The notes beneath the pieces were generated by a model. The model made no database searches. It was not told the origin of the DNA and saw nothing but the letters and a program-made list of their open reading frames with translations. From Malaya genurostris (Eukaryota > Arthropoda > Insecta > Diptera > Culicidae), in the NCBI RefSeq assembly GCF_030247185.1, contig NC_080572.1, positions 297,524,314 to 297,588,313 on the forward strand: DNA of 64,000 bases. Direction: 5' to 3'. Positions 11,225-21,241 of this stretch are shown here, one piece after another. How positions within the stretch are numbered: the stretch's first letter is position 1; every line of letters begins with the position of its first letter. The translations under genes and the position numbers were made by a program.

Positions 11225-11495
11225 TGAAATACGCAGATGACATTGAATGCGTTTGAACAGAGCATTGCAAGAAAAGTGGACGCCATATAAAGATCGTCAC
11301 GACAAAATATTTCTACTTCATAACAATTCAAGTTGCAAAAGCTTATTTGAAAACCCTGCAATTCGAAGCTCTGCCCCACCCGCTATATTTACCATACATT
11401 GCTCCATCCGATTCATTGGTCGAGCCTGAAAAAATGGAATTTTTTCAACGAGGTATCCGAGCTATAGTAGCTATAGGCAGAAAGTAGTACGTGAA
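11225..11495 (+). pseudogene. mariner (DD34D-type) transposase relic
   Basis: The plus strand encodes ALQEKWTPYKDRHDKIFLLH, then decayed NARPH (second aspartate block). After frameshifts come LPHPLYLPYIAPSD (third aspartate block, SD kept) and FFQRGIRAI near the C-terminus. Both ends are missing. It differs from its minus-strand neighbour, so it is a separate insertion. Confidence 0.75.
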
Positions 11496-11879
11496 CTATA
11501 CTTTGAAAAAAAAAAAACAGAAGAGTAGAGTCGGCAGCCTTGGGCCATTTTTTACATAACATTTTTTTATAACTCTAAATGATGGGTATTTCAAAATTCC
11601 GCTCTATGAACATTATTGTGATTGTCTTAAACAGATTCTTTTGTAATTTTTTCCCCGACCCCGCGAACAATTGAAAATATTTTTAAGGCACGCAAATGCG
11701 AAGGATCGCATAGTGATTTTTGAAAAGTAGCCCTTTCCTAGCTATATAAAACTCTAGTCGCAAAATATCACCATTGCTACAAATATTTGAAGAAGTACAG
11801 AATCAGTGTACGTTCAGGGCAATGTTTCGAGTAAATTTAAATCCAATTACTTTGTCGAAGACATAAACTTTCGACTTAT

Positions 11880-12470
11880 CTGGACTGTGATCTGAATTTT
11901 GAAACAGAATTCTGGAACTTGAATTGAGGTTCAGACAAGAATTCCGTTCCAAAATTCCTGTCCAGATTTCAGACTTAAAATCGGAAACCTGAAGTTCAAG
12001 AACTGCAGATTGAAATGTAAAATCAGAGTTCAGCTCCAAATCTCAGTTGTATCTCCAGTATTCTGTTCTAAAATGCATCTCAGAAATCAGGTTCAGAGTG
12101 CAGGTCTTGAATTAGGATCCAAAATTCATTTTCACAACTCTAGAAATTTAACCGAATTCGGAGTCTAGATTCTGACTATTTTTCAACTGAATGCCACATC
12201 TGGTTGATAGAACTCTGTATTGAAGCTGAATTCTGGATTCGAATTAAAAAATTGAGTCCTGAATCGAACTTCTATAACTAAAATTCAAAATTCAGTTTCA
12301 AACCAGAATCCAAATCTCGAATTCTGTTCCAAAAATCAGTTTCAGATCACAGGTACAGTGATCAGTTCCTCAATCCAGATGCAGAATTCAGTTCCAGAAT
12401 CTAACATCAAAATTAAGAATTTAGGTTCAGAATGCAGTGCACACATTCGGCTTCAAAATTTGGTCTAAAA
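11880..12470. repeat. Degenerate TTCAGAATTC-type minisatellite
   Basis: Imperfect units such as CAGTTCCAGAATC, AATTCAGTTTCAG and CCAAAATTCA run for about 590 bp. They have the same character as the array at 9.50-9.92 kb but opposite strand bias. It ends in TTTCAAAGAAACTGAAACAT next to module D. Confidence 0.65.
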
Positions 12471-12504
12471 TTCAGATTACTTAATTTCAAAGAAACTGAA
12501 ACAT

Positions 12505-12570
12505 TCATTTTATTCGTATTCACATCATTCGGTTATGTCTCTAACATTATCCACTCGCCATTTTTTAGTT
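12505..12570 (+). repeat. Module D end sequence
   Basis: TTTTATTCGTATTCACATCA, then TTCGGTTATGTCTCTAAC and ATTATCCACTCGCC. It mirrors the module at 9441-9497, suggesting that the two minisatellite blocks are inverted copies of one element type. Confidence 0.65.
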
Positions 12571-12867
12571 CCAAAATCATCCCCGTAGAACGGAATCGTA
12601 ACTGTTTATGCATTTAAAAAATCAATTACGGCTCGACAAAGCAAAATTTCGAAATCCAAATAATACATTAGAATTAGTTGTGATAAATTTAATAGCGAAA
12701 ACTTTTGGTGGTGGTGGTGGTTTTGGTTTTTCGAAATTCTCTAATTTTTCAATAATGGATCCAAAACGCGAAGTGCTCACTTAGCTACATTTCAGCTTAA
12801 GTTCTTGAAAGTCGATTTAAGGAAAAATTTCATGAAATTCTAAGGCATTCGGCTTCAAAAAACTTTT

Positions 12868-13722
12868 TTTCTCTATTCTCTATTTTAAATTCTCTATTCT
12901 TTATTCTCTATTCTCTATTCTCTATTCTCTATTCTCTATTCTCTATTCTCTATTCTCTATTCTCTATTCTCTATTCTCTATTCTCTATTCTCTATTCTCT
13001 ATTCTCTATTCTCTATTCTCTATTCTCTATTCTCTATTCTCTATTCTCTATTCTCTATTCTCTATTCTCTATTCTCTATTCTCTATTCTCTATTCTCTAT
13101 TCTCTATTCTCTATTCTCTATTCTCTATTCTCTATTCTCTATTCTCTATTCTCTATTCTCTATTCTCTATTCTCTATTCTCTATTCTCTATTCTCTATTC
13201 TCTATTCTCTATTCTCTATTCTCTATTCTCTATTCTCTATTCTCTATTCTCTATTCTCTATTCTCTATTCTCTATTCTCTATTCTCTATTCTCTATTCTC
13301 TATTCTCTATTCTTTATTCTCTATTCTCTATTCTCTATTCTCTATTCTCTATTCTCTATTCTCTATTCTCTATTCTCTATTCTCTATTCTCTATTCTCTA
13401 TTCTCTATTCTCTATTCTCTATTCTCTATTCTCTATTCTCTATTCTCTATTCTCTATTCTCTATTCTCTATTCTCTATTCTCTATTCTCTATTCTCTATT
13501 CTCTATTCTCTATTCTCTATTCTCTATTCTCTATTCTCTATTCTCTATTCTCTATTCTCTATTCTCTATTCTCTATTCTCTATTCTCTATTCTCTATTCT
13601 CTAATCTCTAATCTCTATTCTCTATTCTCTATTCTCTATTCTCTATTCTCTATTCTCTATTCTCTATTTCTCTATTCTCTATTCTCTATTCTCTATTCTC
13701 TATTCTCTATTCTCTATTCCTA
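12868..13722. repeat. Heptanucleotide satellite (TTCTCTA)n, about 120 copies
   Basis: An almost uninterrupted array of the 7-mer TTCTCTA (other strand TAGAGAA). Rare variants are TTCTTTA (near 12899 and 13312), TCTAATC twice near 13602, and one extra T near 13668. The plus strand is nearly pure pyrimidine with one A per unit. It is not the insect TTAGG telomere repeat. Confidence 0.98.
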
Positions 13723-16700
13723 ACTCTTAAACCTCACCGCCGGGCAGTACCCCTTCCCCATATCCGATTTAGCTCCAATTTAGCTTGGGGACTTTTTCCG
13801 AGCTGCTTTAACTTTTGAGTACTTGCGCTTTACGAAATTAGAGCGGTAAAAAACAATACGTTTTGTCGGTTACGTCACTTGTACCATCATATATCCGCAA
13901 CCAGAGGTCACAGCCATTTGATTTTCAAACTTGATTAATGACCTAACAGTAGATTTGAAATGAGCCTAAGCTTGCTAAAATTTCTCCGTTCAAAGGTCGA
14001 TTCACAGTGATTGCATAGCTTATCTATATGAGAAACTGAAAAATATTTCTATGATCACTTTGAATAGTCAACAGAAATTGAAGAATCTTTGCTTTATCAG
14101 AATCAGACATGAATATAGAAATTTTAGTTTCTCAATAATACTCTGGGCAGTCGATTGCCAAGAATTAGCATTTTGTTTTTCGAACTACAGTAATATACAT
14201 CATTGGGCTATTTAAGTATTCCCAAAACGTCCTCTCTGTCCTGAATGATTTTCAGACAATTTTAAGATTATCGAAATTGATTTTCAGACAATTTGAAAAT
14301 TCGCATCTACATTCAATTCTGTAGTATAATAAATACATCTAAATGTAACGATAATTTAGATTTTGAGGACAACTCGCAAGGTTGAATCCGTTTAACATAT
14401 ATTTACTAATTTTGCTCCTCGCCGGTTTCCACCGTTCCGAGAAGCTCAATTTCAAGCATTACCTCCAAACAATTGCAATATGCAATGATCCGCATACAAA
14501 GCAGCAGCACATTCACTGGCGAAGGCCGTCAAAAATCTTACATCATTCCTCAGACAGCTAGAATCGGTTGCTCCGGACAAGTCACGTACGATGAGATTGG
14601 AGACAAACCTCAATCTCCGTGGATCGATTTATGTAGAATACGCGCAAAAATGTGTCATCCCTCGGCGACAGAAAGAAATAAAGTACCTACCTTTCAAATC
14701 GGCCTGTTGGTGGTCGCATGCAAATCGACTAAATCGGGTACATCAGCAGCATAATAACAGTGGTGGAATTTCGATCAATCTGTGCGTGAGCACAATTCAC
14801 TCCAACCACCTCGTGGTCACGTGGGAGAAATCGCAAAATCGGTGTCATTGCGTAAATGAGGCTTGAAGCCGAACCGTGCCATTATTGAAATTACTAATTC
14901 GAAAAGTGATTTCGAAGACATTCCTGTTTTTCAGCCAATAGCGACAGTTGCTGTGCTGCATATTGTAAACATTTGGAAAACAAAGAAATTTGTTGTTTAC
15001 TTCGTTTTTCTTTTCATCAGCCATGTTAGCGAAACTGTAATCACTTGTTTGGTCAATAAATATTAAATGTCATCGATATAGTTCCAAATCATTAAACCAT
15101 GGCCAACCGTGTCAAGTTCCAATCTGAATTTAAAATCACTTCTAAAAGTGAAAGCGAAGGTAATCTAATAAACATTCAAATTAATTAAGCAAACAGCCTC
15201 CGCGTTCGGTGCGACTTCCGAATAAGTCATGGATGAGGATAAATCTTTCGCGCGCACAAAATTCTGCCCGTACAAAAGTCGTTGTCGTGTTAAAGTTCCG
15301 TTATCCGCGGGTATTTTTTTTTATATTTTTACACCAAAAACTTTGCTACTAACGCACAGACAGACATATTCAATGGTCCGAAATGACTCGCCAAAAAAAA
15401 AAACTGGTTTCTGTCTCTTGACAAATCTTTCGATTGTGAATTGTTGTTGTTTTTTTTGTGTCTGCACAAAAGTAGGCCACTCAAACTCCTCCAAGGTAGG
15501 CGATGGCGTTAGAACCGTTCGCTTTGAAACCGGTGACGCAAAACTTGGCTCGCCTACTGTTCGTAGTGAACAAATCCATGCGAATCGAATCGTTTCATAG
15601 CATTCATCACTCGCGAACTTGACCCTGGTGCGCATAACTTTTGCTGTATGCTGAAGCAATTTATTACACCGGAATAATTTGCATGCTTCCACCGACCGTT
15701 CGAATCTCCACCGACCATCATAACTGCAATAACTGGATACGATTAATCAACTTTAAATAGCTAGTTTTTTTTTGCGACCGCAAAGCGCGCCATTTCGAAT
15801 GTCTAATCAAACTAACATTTTCGTTGCGGGAAACGACCAGCCAATCGATAACAAAAAAAAAAACTTGAAGGCTCAGTTGTTGACAAATTACAACAACAAA
15901 ACCAACAACCACAACGACACCGGCTCCGCAGCATGGAAGTGAAAGTTCACGGAGCTACCGGCAGAAACGCGATGGGAACTGGCTGCTCAGCCCGTTGCTA
16001 AACGCCGACAGCGAGGTGCACTATCAGATAAAATTTTTAATTTGGATGGTTGAATGTTTGCCGAGTCCGTCGGAATCCGTCGCTTTTCTGCAGTTTAAAA
16101 CGACGTTGACGGTTTGACAGACATTTAATCGCAGTCACAGCGTAGTGATGTTTCGGGTTCGGATAAAAAAACATTTATTTGACCCTCGGGTCGTTTCCGT
16201 TGAATCTTGACCACCATGAACCGTAACAGTGAGCGGAGGTATTCAACAAATTTGTTGTTTCGTCACTATAGTAACGCTATTTAAGGTGATTTTCAAAACA
16301 TTATTTCGCACGCAAAACGTTACAAAAATGGTACCAAAAGTCATCTCATTAGTAGAGTCGCGGTTTTATTTTGCAGATTACTGGAATTTCAATCAACGAA
16401 TCGTGATAAAATCGGATACGAATTTCAAATTTATCAAATTTTCAAAGTTATGCACCGGTTTACTGTGGTCATCGAGCTATTGAGATATTGGATAAAAATC
16501 CTAAAAATGGTGACATTGTCCATTTTAAAGTTTTACAGACAACTCTCAATCGAAATTGATAAACAATTGTAACTTTCTATTTATCAACGGATAGATATTT
16601 TAGCAACATTTCATTTGTCGCTAAAATCAAGTTTGTAGGTTGTCGGAGTCAAAAGATATTTTCCTATTTTTTTAATTCAGGTGCCTTACTATTAAAATTT
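13723..16700. other. Non-repetitive region, no gene assigned
   Basis: The region has moderate GC and few repeats. Short open frames exist (93 codons at 14473, 123 codons on each strand at 15229-15692), but they overlap on opposite strands and show no domain. Possible starts in good context include CCACCATGAACCG at 16216, whose frame runs 20 codons past a weak AG/GTATTC donor. This could be promoter or enhancer DNA of a host gene, but that is not demonstrable here. Confidence 0.4.
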
Positions 16701-16707
16701 TTAAATT

Positions 16708-17420
16708 TCTTTCTGCCTTTCTCATATAGAAAGGCTATGCATTCACTGTGAAACCCGTCTTTACAACCGAGGCACGGAGGGCCGAGTGTCATATACCATT
16801 TCGACTCAGTTCGTCGAGATCACAAAATGTCTGTGTGTATGTGACAAATAATGGCACTCGATTTTCTCAGAGTTAGCTGAACCGATTTTCACAAACTCAG
16901 ATTCAACTGGTCTCATACAATTTTCCTGAATTTGATTTGGATCCGACTTCCGGTTCCGGAATTACGAGATAATATGTGCCACTTTATGAAAAAAAAAAAA
17001 AACGCTCTCGATTTCCTCGGAAATTTTTTAACTGATTTTCACTAGCAAAGAATCAAAAAAATCCTTGAAATTCTTCTGAAAGTCCCCGAAAAGTTGATCC
17101 AGATCCGATTACGGTTCCGGTATTACAGTGAAAATTTTCAACTACTTTGGGACTACTAGTTTTCGCTTTCGAAAGCACCGATAATAGTGCAGATAAGCTC
17201 TAAAAACGGTACTCACTTCGATTTCTCAGCAACAGTTGAACCAATTTTCACGAATCATGATTTAAATTAAAGCTCTCATTGTCTTTAAATGTACTGTGCA
17301 ATATCGTCTAGATCCGACTTCCGGTTCCGAAATTATAGGACGATGAGCGTTAAAACATTCAAATCGTCATTCAAAATGACGATGCAAAACTTGCTGGTTT
17401 AGTTTAGAAGAAGAAAATAC
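16708..17420 (+). repeat. Family C repeat, copy 1
   Basis: It begins CCTTTCTCATATAGAAAGG, then TATGCATTCACTGTGAAA, the GAGGGCCGAGTGTCATATAC block and a TGTGTGTATGTG run. It continues as tandem monomers carrying 'ATCCGACTTCCGGTTCCGG' (16940), a variant at 17102, and another at 17311. No reading frame is present. It is abundant in mosquito genomes (recalled, not searched). Confidence 0.85.
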
Positions 17421-17605
17421 TATCGTCTTTGATCCGTTCGCAGCGTCCTTTCTTCAATTTCGTAAGGCGTGCACGGTTGCCACATTGAAATTTATACTTT
17501 TCAGATGAAAAAAATGTAAATTTGTAAATCTTTTATTCAATTTGTACTTACTTGTTAGTGTTATTAAAAGATCATGATAACGATGCTTTCCTATAAAAGT
17601 ACACT

Positions 17606-18298
17606 TATTTCCTTTCTCTGTAGAAAGTTTATGTGTTCTATATCATTCGACACAGTTCATCGAGCTGAGCAATGTATGTTTATGTGCGTGTATGTGTGTG
17701 AGTATATGTCAAATAATGTCACTCATAAAATAAAAAATCTCGTAGTCCCATAGGTTGCTATTGAATTTCACATCATCATTTAGAGCGACGATGCAAACTT
17801 CTAAAAAGGGTAAAATTCTTCAAGATTTGCCCTAAAACTGATTCAATATACACTTACTAAACGAACCGACTTTGAGTATACTTGTGCCAAGTTCCCGGTT
17901 TCAGAAGTACCGGAAAAGGTGGTCAAGAACTCCAAAACGAGACTCAATCAATTTTCTCAGAAATGATTTGATCGATTTCCACAAACTGGCTCAAATAATA
18001 GTTCCTATAGTCTCTTTAGGTTGCTGTTTAATTTCATCCGAATCCGACTTCGGTTCCAGAACTATAGGGTAAAGTGTGTTTAATCATTTAGTGCGACGAT
18101 GCAAAACAAAGAAAAATGCTTAATAACTTGACATACTTGTTTACAAATTGAAAAGGTTATGTTAGTTTATACCAAAGAAAGTTTCTTATTTTATTCAAAA
18201 TTGAAAAAAATAAATCTTGACAGAATCTTCTAGTGATATTTTTGGAAATGTAAGTAATATGAGAAAGGCATCATTACACCAGTAGGTGGATTAAAAAA
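17606..18298 (+). repeat. Family C repeat, copy 2 with intact 3' end
   Basis: The start is decayed (CTTTCTCTGTAGAAAG, 17612). It contains the CATTCGACACAGTTCATCGA block, monomers with AATCCGACTTCGG, and the end 'ATATGAGAAAGGCATCATTA', then CACCAGTAGGTGGATTAA (18260-18293). Its segment 18160-18245 is the uninterrupted counterpart of the site where the 44-45.6 kb element inserted. Confidence 0.85.
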
Positions 18299-19255
18299 CG
18301 GTTTTTACCTTTCTCATATAGAAAGGTTATGCAATCACTGTGAAAACCGACTTTTTAACCCAGGGCCGAATGTCTTATACCATTCGACTCAGCTCGACGA
18401 ACTGAGCAAATGTGTATGTGTGTGTATGTAACAGAAATGTGCACTCGATATTCTCGGAGATGGCTGGACCGATTTTCACAAACTTAGATTCCAATGAAAG
18501 GGCTCTTGATCCCATAGGGTGCTATTGAACTTTACGCGGATCGGACTTCGGGTGCTGGAGTAACGAGGTAAAATGTGCAAAAAATGAAGAAAAAGAGCAC
18601 TCGATTTTATCAGAGACCACTTAACCGATTTTCTTCAACTAAGATTTAAATAAACGGCCTTGTAATCTCATAGGTTGCTATTGAATTTCATCCGGATCCG
18701 ACTTCCGGTTCCGGAGTTATGGGGTAAAATGTGTAAAATGGCTAAAAACGTGCAATCGATTTTCTCAGAGACCACTCATCCAATTTATATAAATTTAGAT
18801 TAAAATGAAAGGCCTGACGGTACCATACGAAATTCCTGAATTTCATCCAAATGCGACTTCCGGTTCCGAAGTTATAGGGTAAAGTGTGTTCAGCATTGTA
18901 CACCGTCACTCAAACTGGCGAAACAAAAACCACAAAACTTTTTCTAAACTGCTCTCAAAACTACACAAATCGATGGTCATTATCAGTAGGCAGCTGAACT
19001 AACCGATTCTGGCTATCCTGATTCCCGGTTTTCGATTAACGGCGGGAGCAAATAGTCATATGATCAAAAGTGGATCTCACTCACTTTTCTCAGAGTTTGC
19101 AGAATCGATATTTCCAATCTTAAAGTCAAATAAAAGGTCTTATGGTCCTACCAAAAATTACTGCATATTTTTGGGTTTAACAAACATTTAAACCGTCGTT
19201 TAGAGTACGATGGTAAAGCACTTTCTTTTTGTGCCGAATACCAAAGCAAACAGAC
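18299..19255 (+). repeat. Family C repeat, copy 3, with three tandem monomers
   Basis: It starts directly after copy 2 with TTTTTACCTTTCTCATATAG, then AAAGGTTATGCAATCACTG. Three successive monomers carry GATCGGACTTCGG (18538), GATCCGACTTCCGGTTCCGG (18695) and TGCGACTTCCGGTTCCG (18851), a spacing of 156-157 bp. The tail decays towards 19255. Confidence 0.85.
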
Positions 19256-19481
19256 GCTTGTACTTTTTGCTGCGCCTAAAACAAAATTTAATTGTGTGAA
19301 AATCAACACAAAAGTTTTTTCTGACTTTTTTATAGTATCACAAATTGAGAAGCATCCATCGAAAAGGTTAGTGGATTGAATAATAATAAGGTGTAATCGA
19401 TCTTTTTTGTGATTTAATATCGAATGTTATCCAAATTTACGCAACCAAAGTTTTTTTGTTATATTATAAATGTCTACCGAT

Positions 19482-20126
19482 TTCGGTTACCGGCACCCCA
19501 TTTTTTCGACAAATCGCAAAAAATGCTCAGTGCTATGCAGAGATGCCAAGTCTGCAAATTTGTCTGTAAATTATCAAATTTCTGAGTTAATATGTAACTT
19601 TTTTCGTCTAAAGACTTTTGAAACTTCGATTGTTTGCAGACATTCGTCAGCAATTACTAACTTTTAAAAATTGGCGCGATCTTTTCTTTTTGCTAGGTAA
19701 ACTTATTATATATTACCTGGCAGCTCTGGTAATATGCAAACACGTGGTCAACTTGACGGCTTCAATACATTCGTCATATAAGTAAAAACTTTGGCTCTCT
19801 GGTTCTGTTAGCAATGGCGACTTCAAACAAATCGTCCAAGTCAAGGAAAATGAGCTTTAATGCACTGATTAATGCCATTAAACGTTGCTTAGTGGATAAG
19901 AAGTCAATAAACTCGACTGCAGCAACGTATTGATTCCCGCGAAGCTGGTGGAAGACCGGCCGAATCAACACCAAAGACGCCACCATCCCAAACATTGGCC
20001 AAGAGAGCCAAGGCGAAGTCGCCATCAGACAATGAAGACTTTTTTTTTTCTTTGGAGAAATAACTTCAGTTATTACTTATATTTTTTCCATTTTTAACGA
20101 AATTTCTTGGGGTGCCGGTAACCGAA
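19482..20126. mobile_element. Non-autonomous element with GGGGTGCCGGTAACCGAA ends
   Basis: TTCGGTTACCGGCACCCC at 19482-19499 is the exact inverse of GGGGTGCCGGTAACCGAA at 20109-20126; the enclosed length is 645 bp. Inside, near 19813-20035, decayed coding-like plus-strand pieces read MATSNKSSKSRKMSFN and DSREAGGRPAESTPKTPPSQ in different frames. A third copy of the end word lies at 20311-20327. The family is not recognised. Which side is the true end is uncertain, because the word is itself an imperfect palindrome (GGTG..CACC). Confidence 0.55.
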
Positions 20127-20310
20127 CACCTTTTTTAAAATGGCCAAAATTGATCACTTTACTAAATTGTAAATAAAGTTTTTTTCAATTGATTGAATCA
20201 ACTTAGTTGTCTTATTCAGTTGTTAGCTTGGGACTTTAGCTTTCCCTTGATGTACATATATATGTCCGCATAATGTGCTCTTAGTCAGAAGTTATAGGCT
20301 TAAAATAAAA

Positions 20311-20327
20311 GGGTGCCGGTAACCGAA
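20311..20327 (+). repeat. Third copy of the GGGTGCCGGTAACCGAA word
   Basis: It lies 185 bp past the right end of the 19482-20126 element, in the same orientation as that end. It may be the end of a second overlapping element or a duplicated terminus. Confidence 0.7.
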
Positions 20328-20419
20328 CACTCTCCCCTGTAACTTTATATATTCACGATTAAGTTCTACCCGGTCTTCCACTGGGCGAATTTTGGAAAGG
20401 CTCCCCATAGTGAAGCAAG
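20328..20419 (-). repeat. Family B fragment
   Basis: TATATATTCACGATTAAGTTC, then TACCC..TTTTGGAAAGGCTCCCC and ATAGTGAAGCAAG. It stops exactly where the TAGGGG element begins, which suggests that element inserted into it. Confidence 0.6.
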
Positions 20420-21241
20420 TAGGGGAAGATGAGGTAAAACGTACCCGCGAGGCATAATGCACCTTTTGCTCTTCTTAAAAGTTGCCAATTTTTTTCACTG
20501 AAATTTTAATGAAACTGAATTTTAATGAACTGAATCTGGAAAAAATTTAAAAAACCAATTATGTCTCTGTTATAAGAAATTTTTGATATTCGTTCCATAG
20601 TAATTTTCTAGGGTGAGGAAGACGATTTTAAGTTTGTAACCAGTGAATTTCTTTGCCATTCGTTCGGGTTTCTAAAATTAGTTCTAATACAGACGATGTA
20701 TTTGCAATTTTATTGAACAATGGTCAAATATATCATCTCATAATTTTGAGGGCAAAACGACTCGAATTGTGTGAGGCAAAATGCTCAAGAATTCGCTTAC
20801 AAAAATTATCCATAAGTTATCAATTTAATGAATAATAGTGAACAATCTTCCACCTGGCAAATATTTCGTCAACGAAAAGTCTAAAGCTAAAGGTTGTCAT
20901 GAGCTTTAATCCGTTGTTTTGATTGATGTTTACCCGTTGTTTAAGATCATCCTGCCTCTATGTTCAGATAATCGTCACTTCGCTTATATGAAAATGTATA
21001 TTTTTCATGCTTTCCACGATCGGGCGTCATGCCCCGCATATATTTCTATAGACAATTTTTAAGGGTTTTGGAAATAAGATATTTTATGTATTTTTTAATG
21101 CATTCAGCGAGTATTTGTACGTAATTTTGAGAACTAATGATTACGGAAGATAGTCATGCATGAAATTCTTCCGTGTTATTCTCTATAGTTAAGATATAGC
21201 TACATTTCCTTAGGGGGTACGTTTTACCCCATCTACCCCTA
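20420..21241. mobile_element. MITE-like element with TAGGGG-GTAAAACGTACCC ends
   Basis: The left end TAGGGGAAGATGAGGTAAAA+CGTACCC and the right end GGGTACGTTTTACCCCATCT+ACCCCTA form terminal inverted repeats of about 27 bp with few mismatches. The outermost TA pairs are likely target duplications. The interior (about 820 bp) has no transposase. It is a type I recognise as common in mosquitoes. Confidence 0.75.

Noticed and set aside
12868..13722. Telomeric repeat
   Set aside because: The unit TTCTCTA/TAGAGAA is not the insect TTAGG repeat, mosquitoes generally lack TTAGG, and ordinary sequence lies on both sides.
12868..13722. CRISPR array
   Set aside because: There are no spacers between repeats; this is a simple satellite in a eukaryotic genome.
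15229..15692. Two overlapping 123-codon frames on opposite strands
   Set aside because: Mutually antisense, with no domain, homopolymer-driven Lys/Phe runs and no exon support. Chance open frames.
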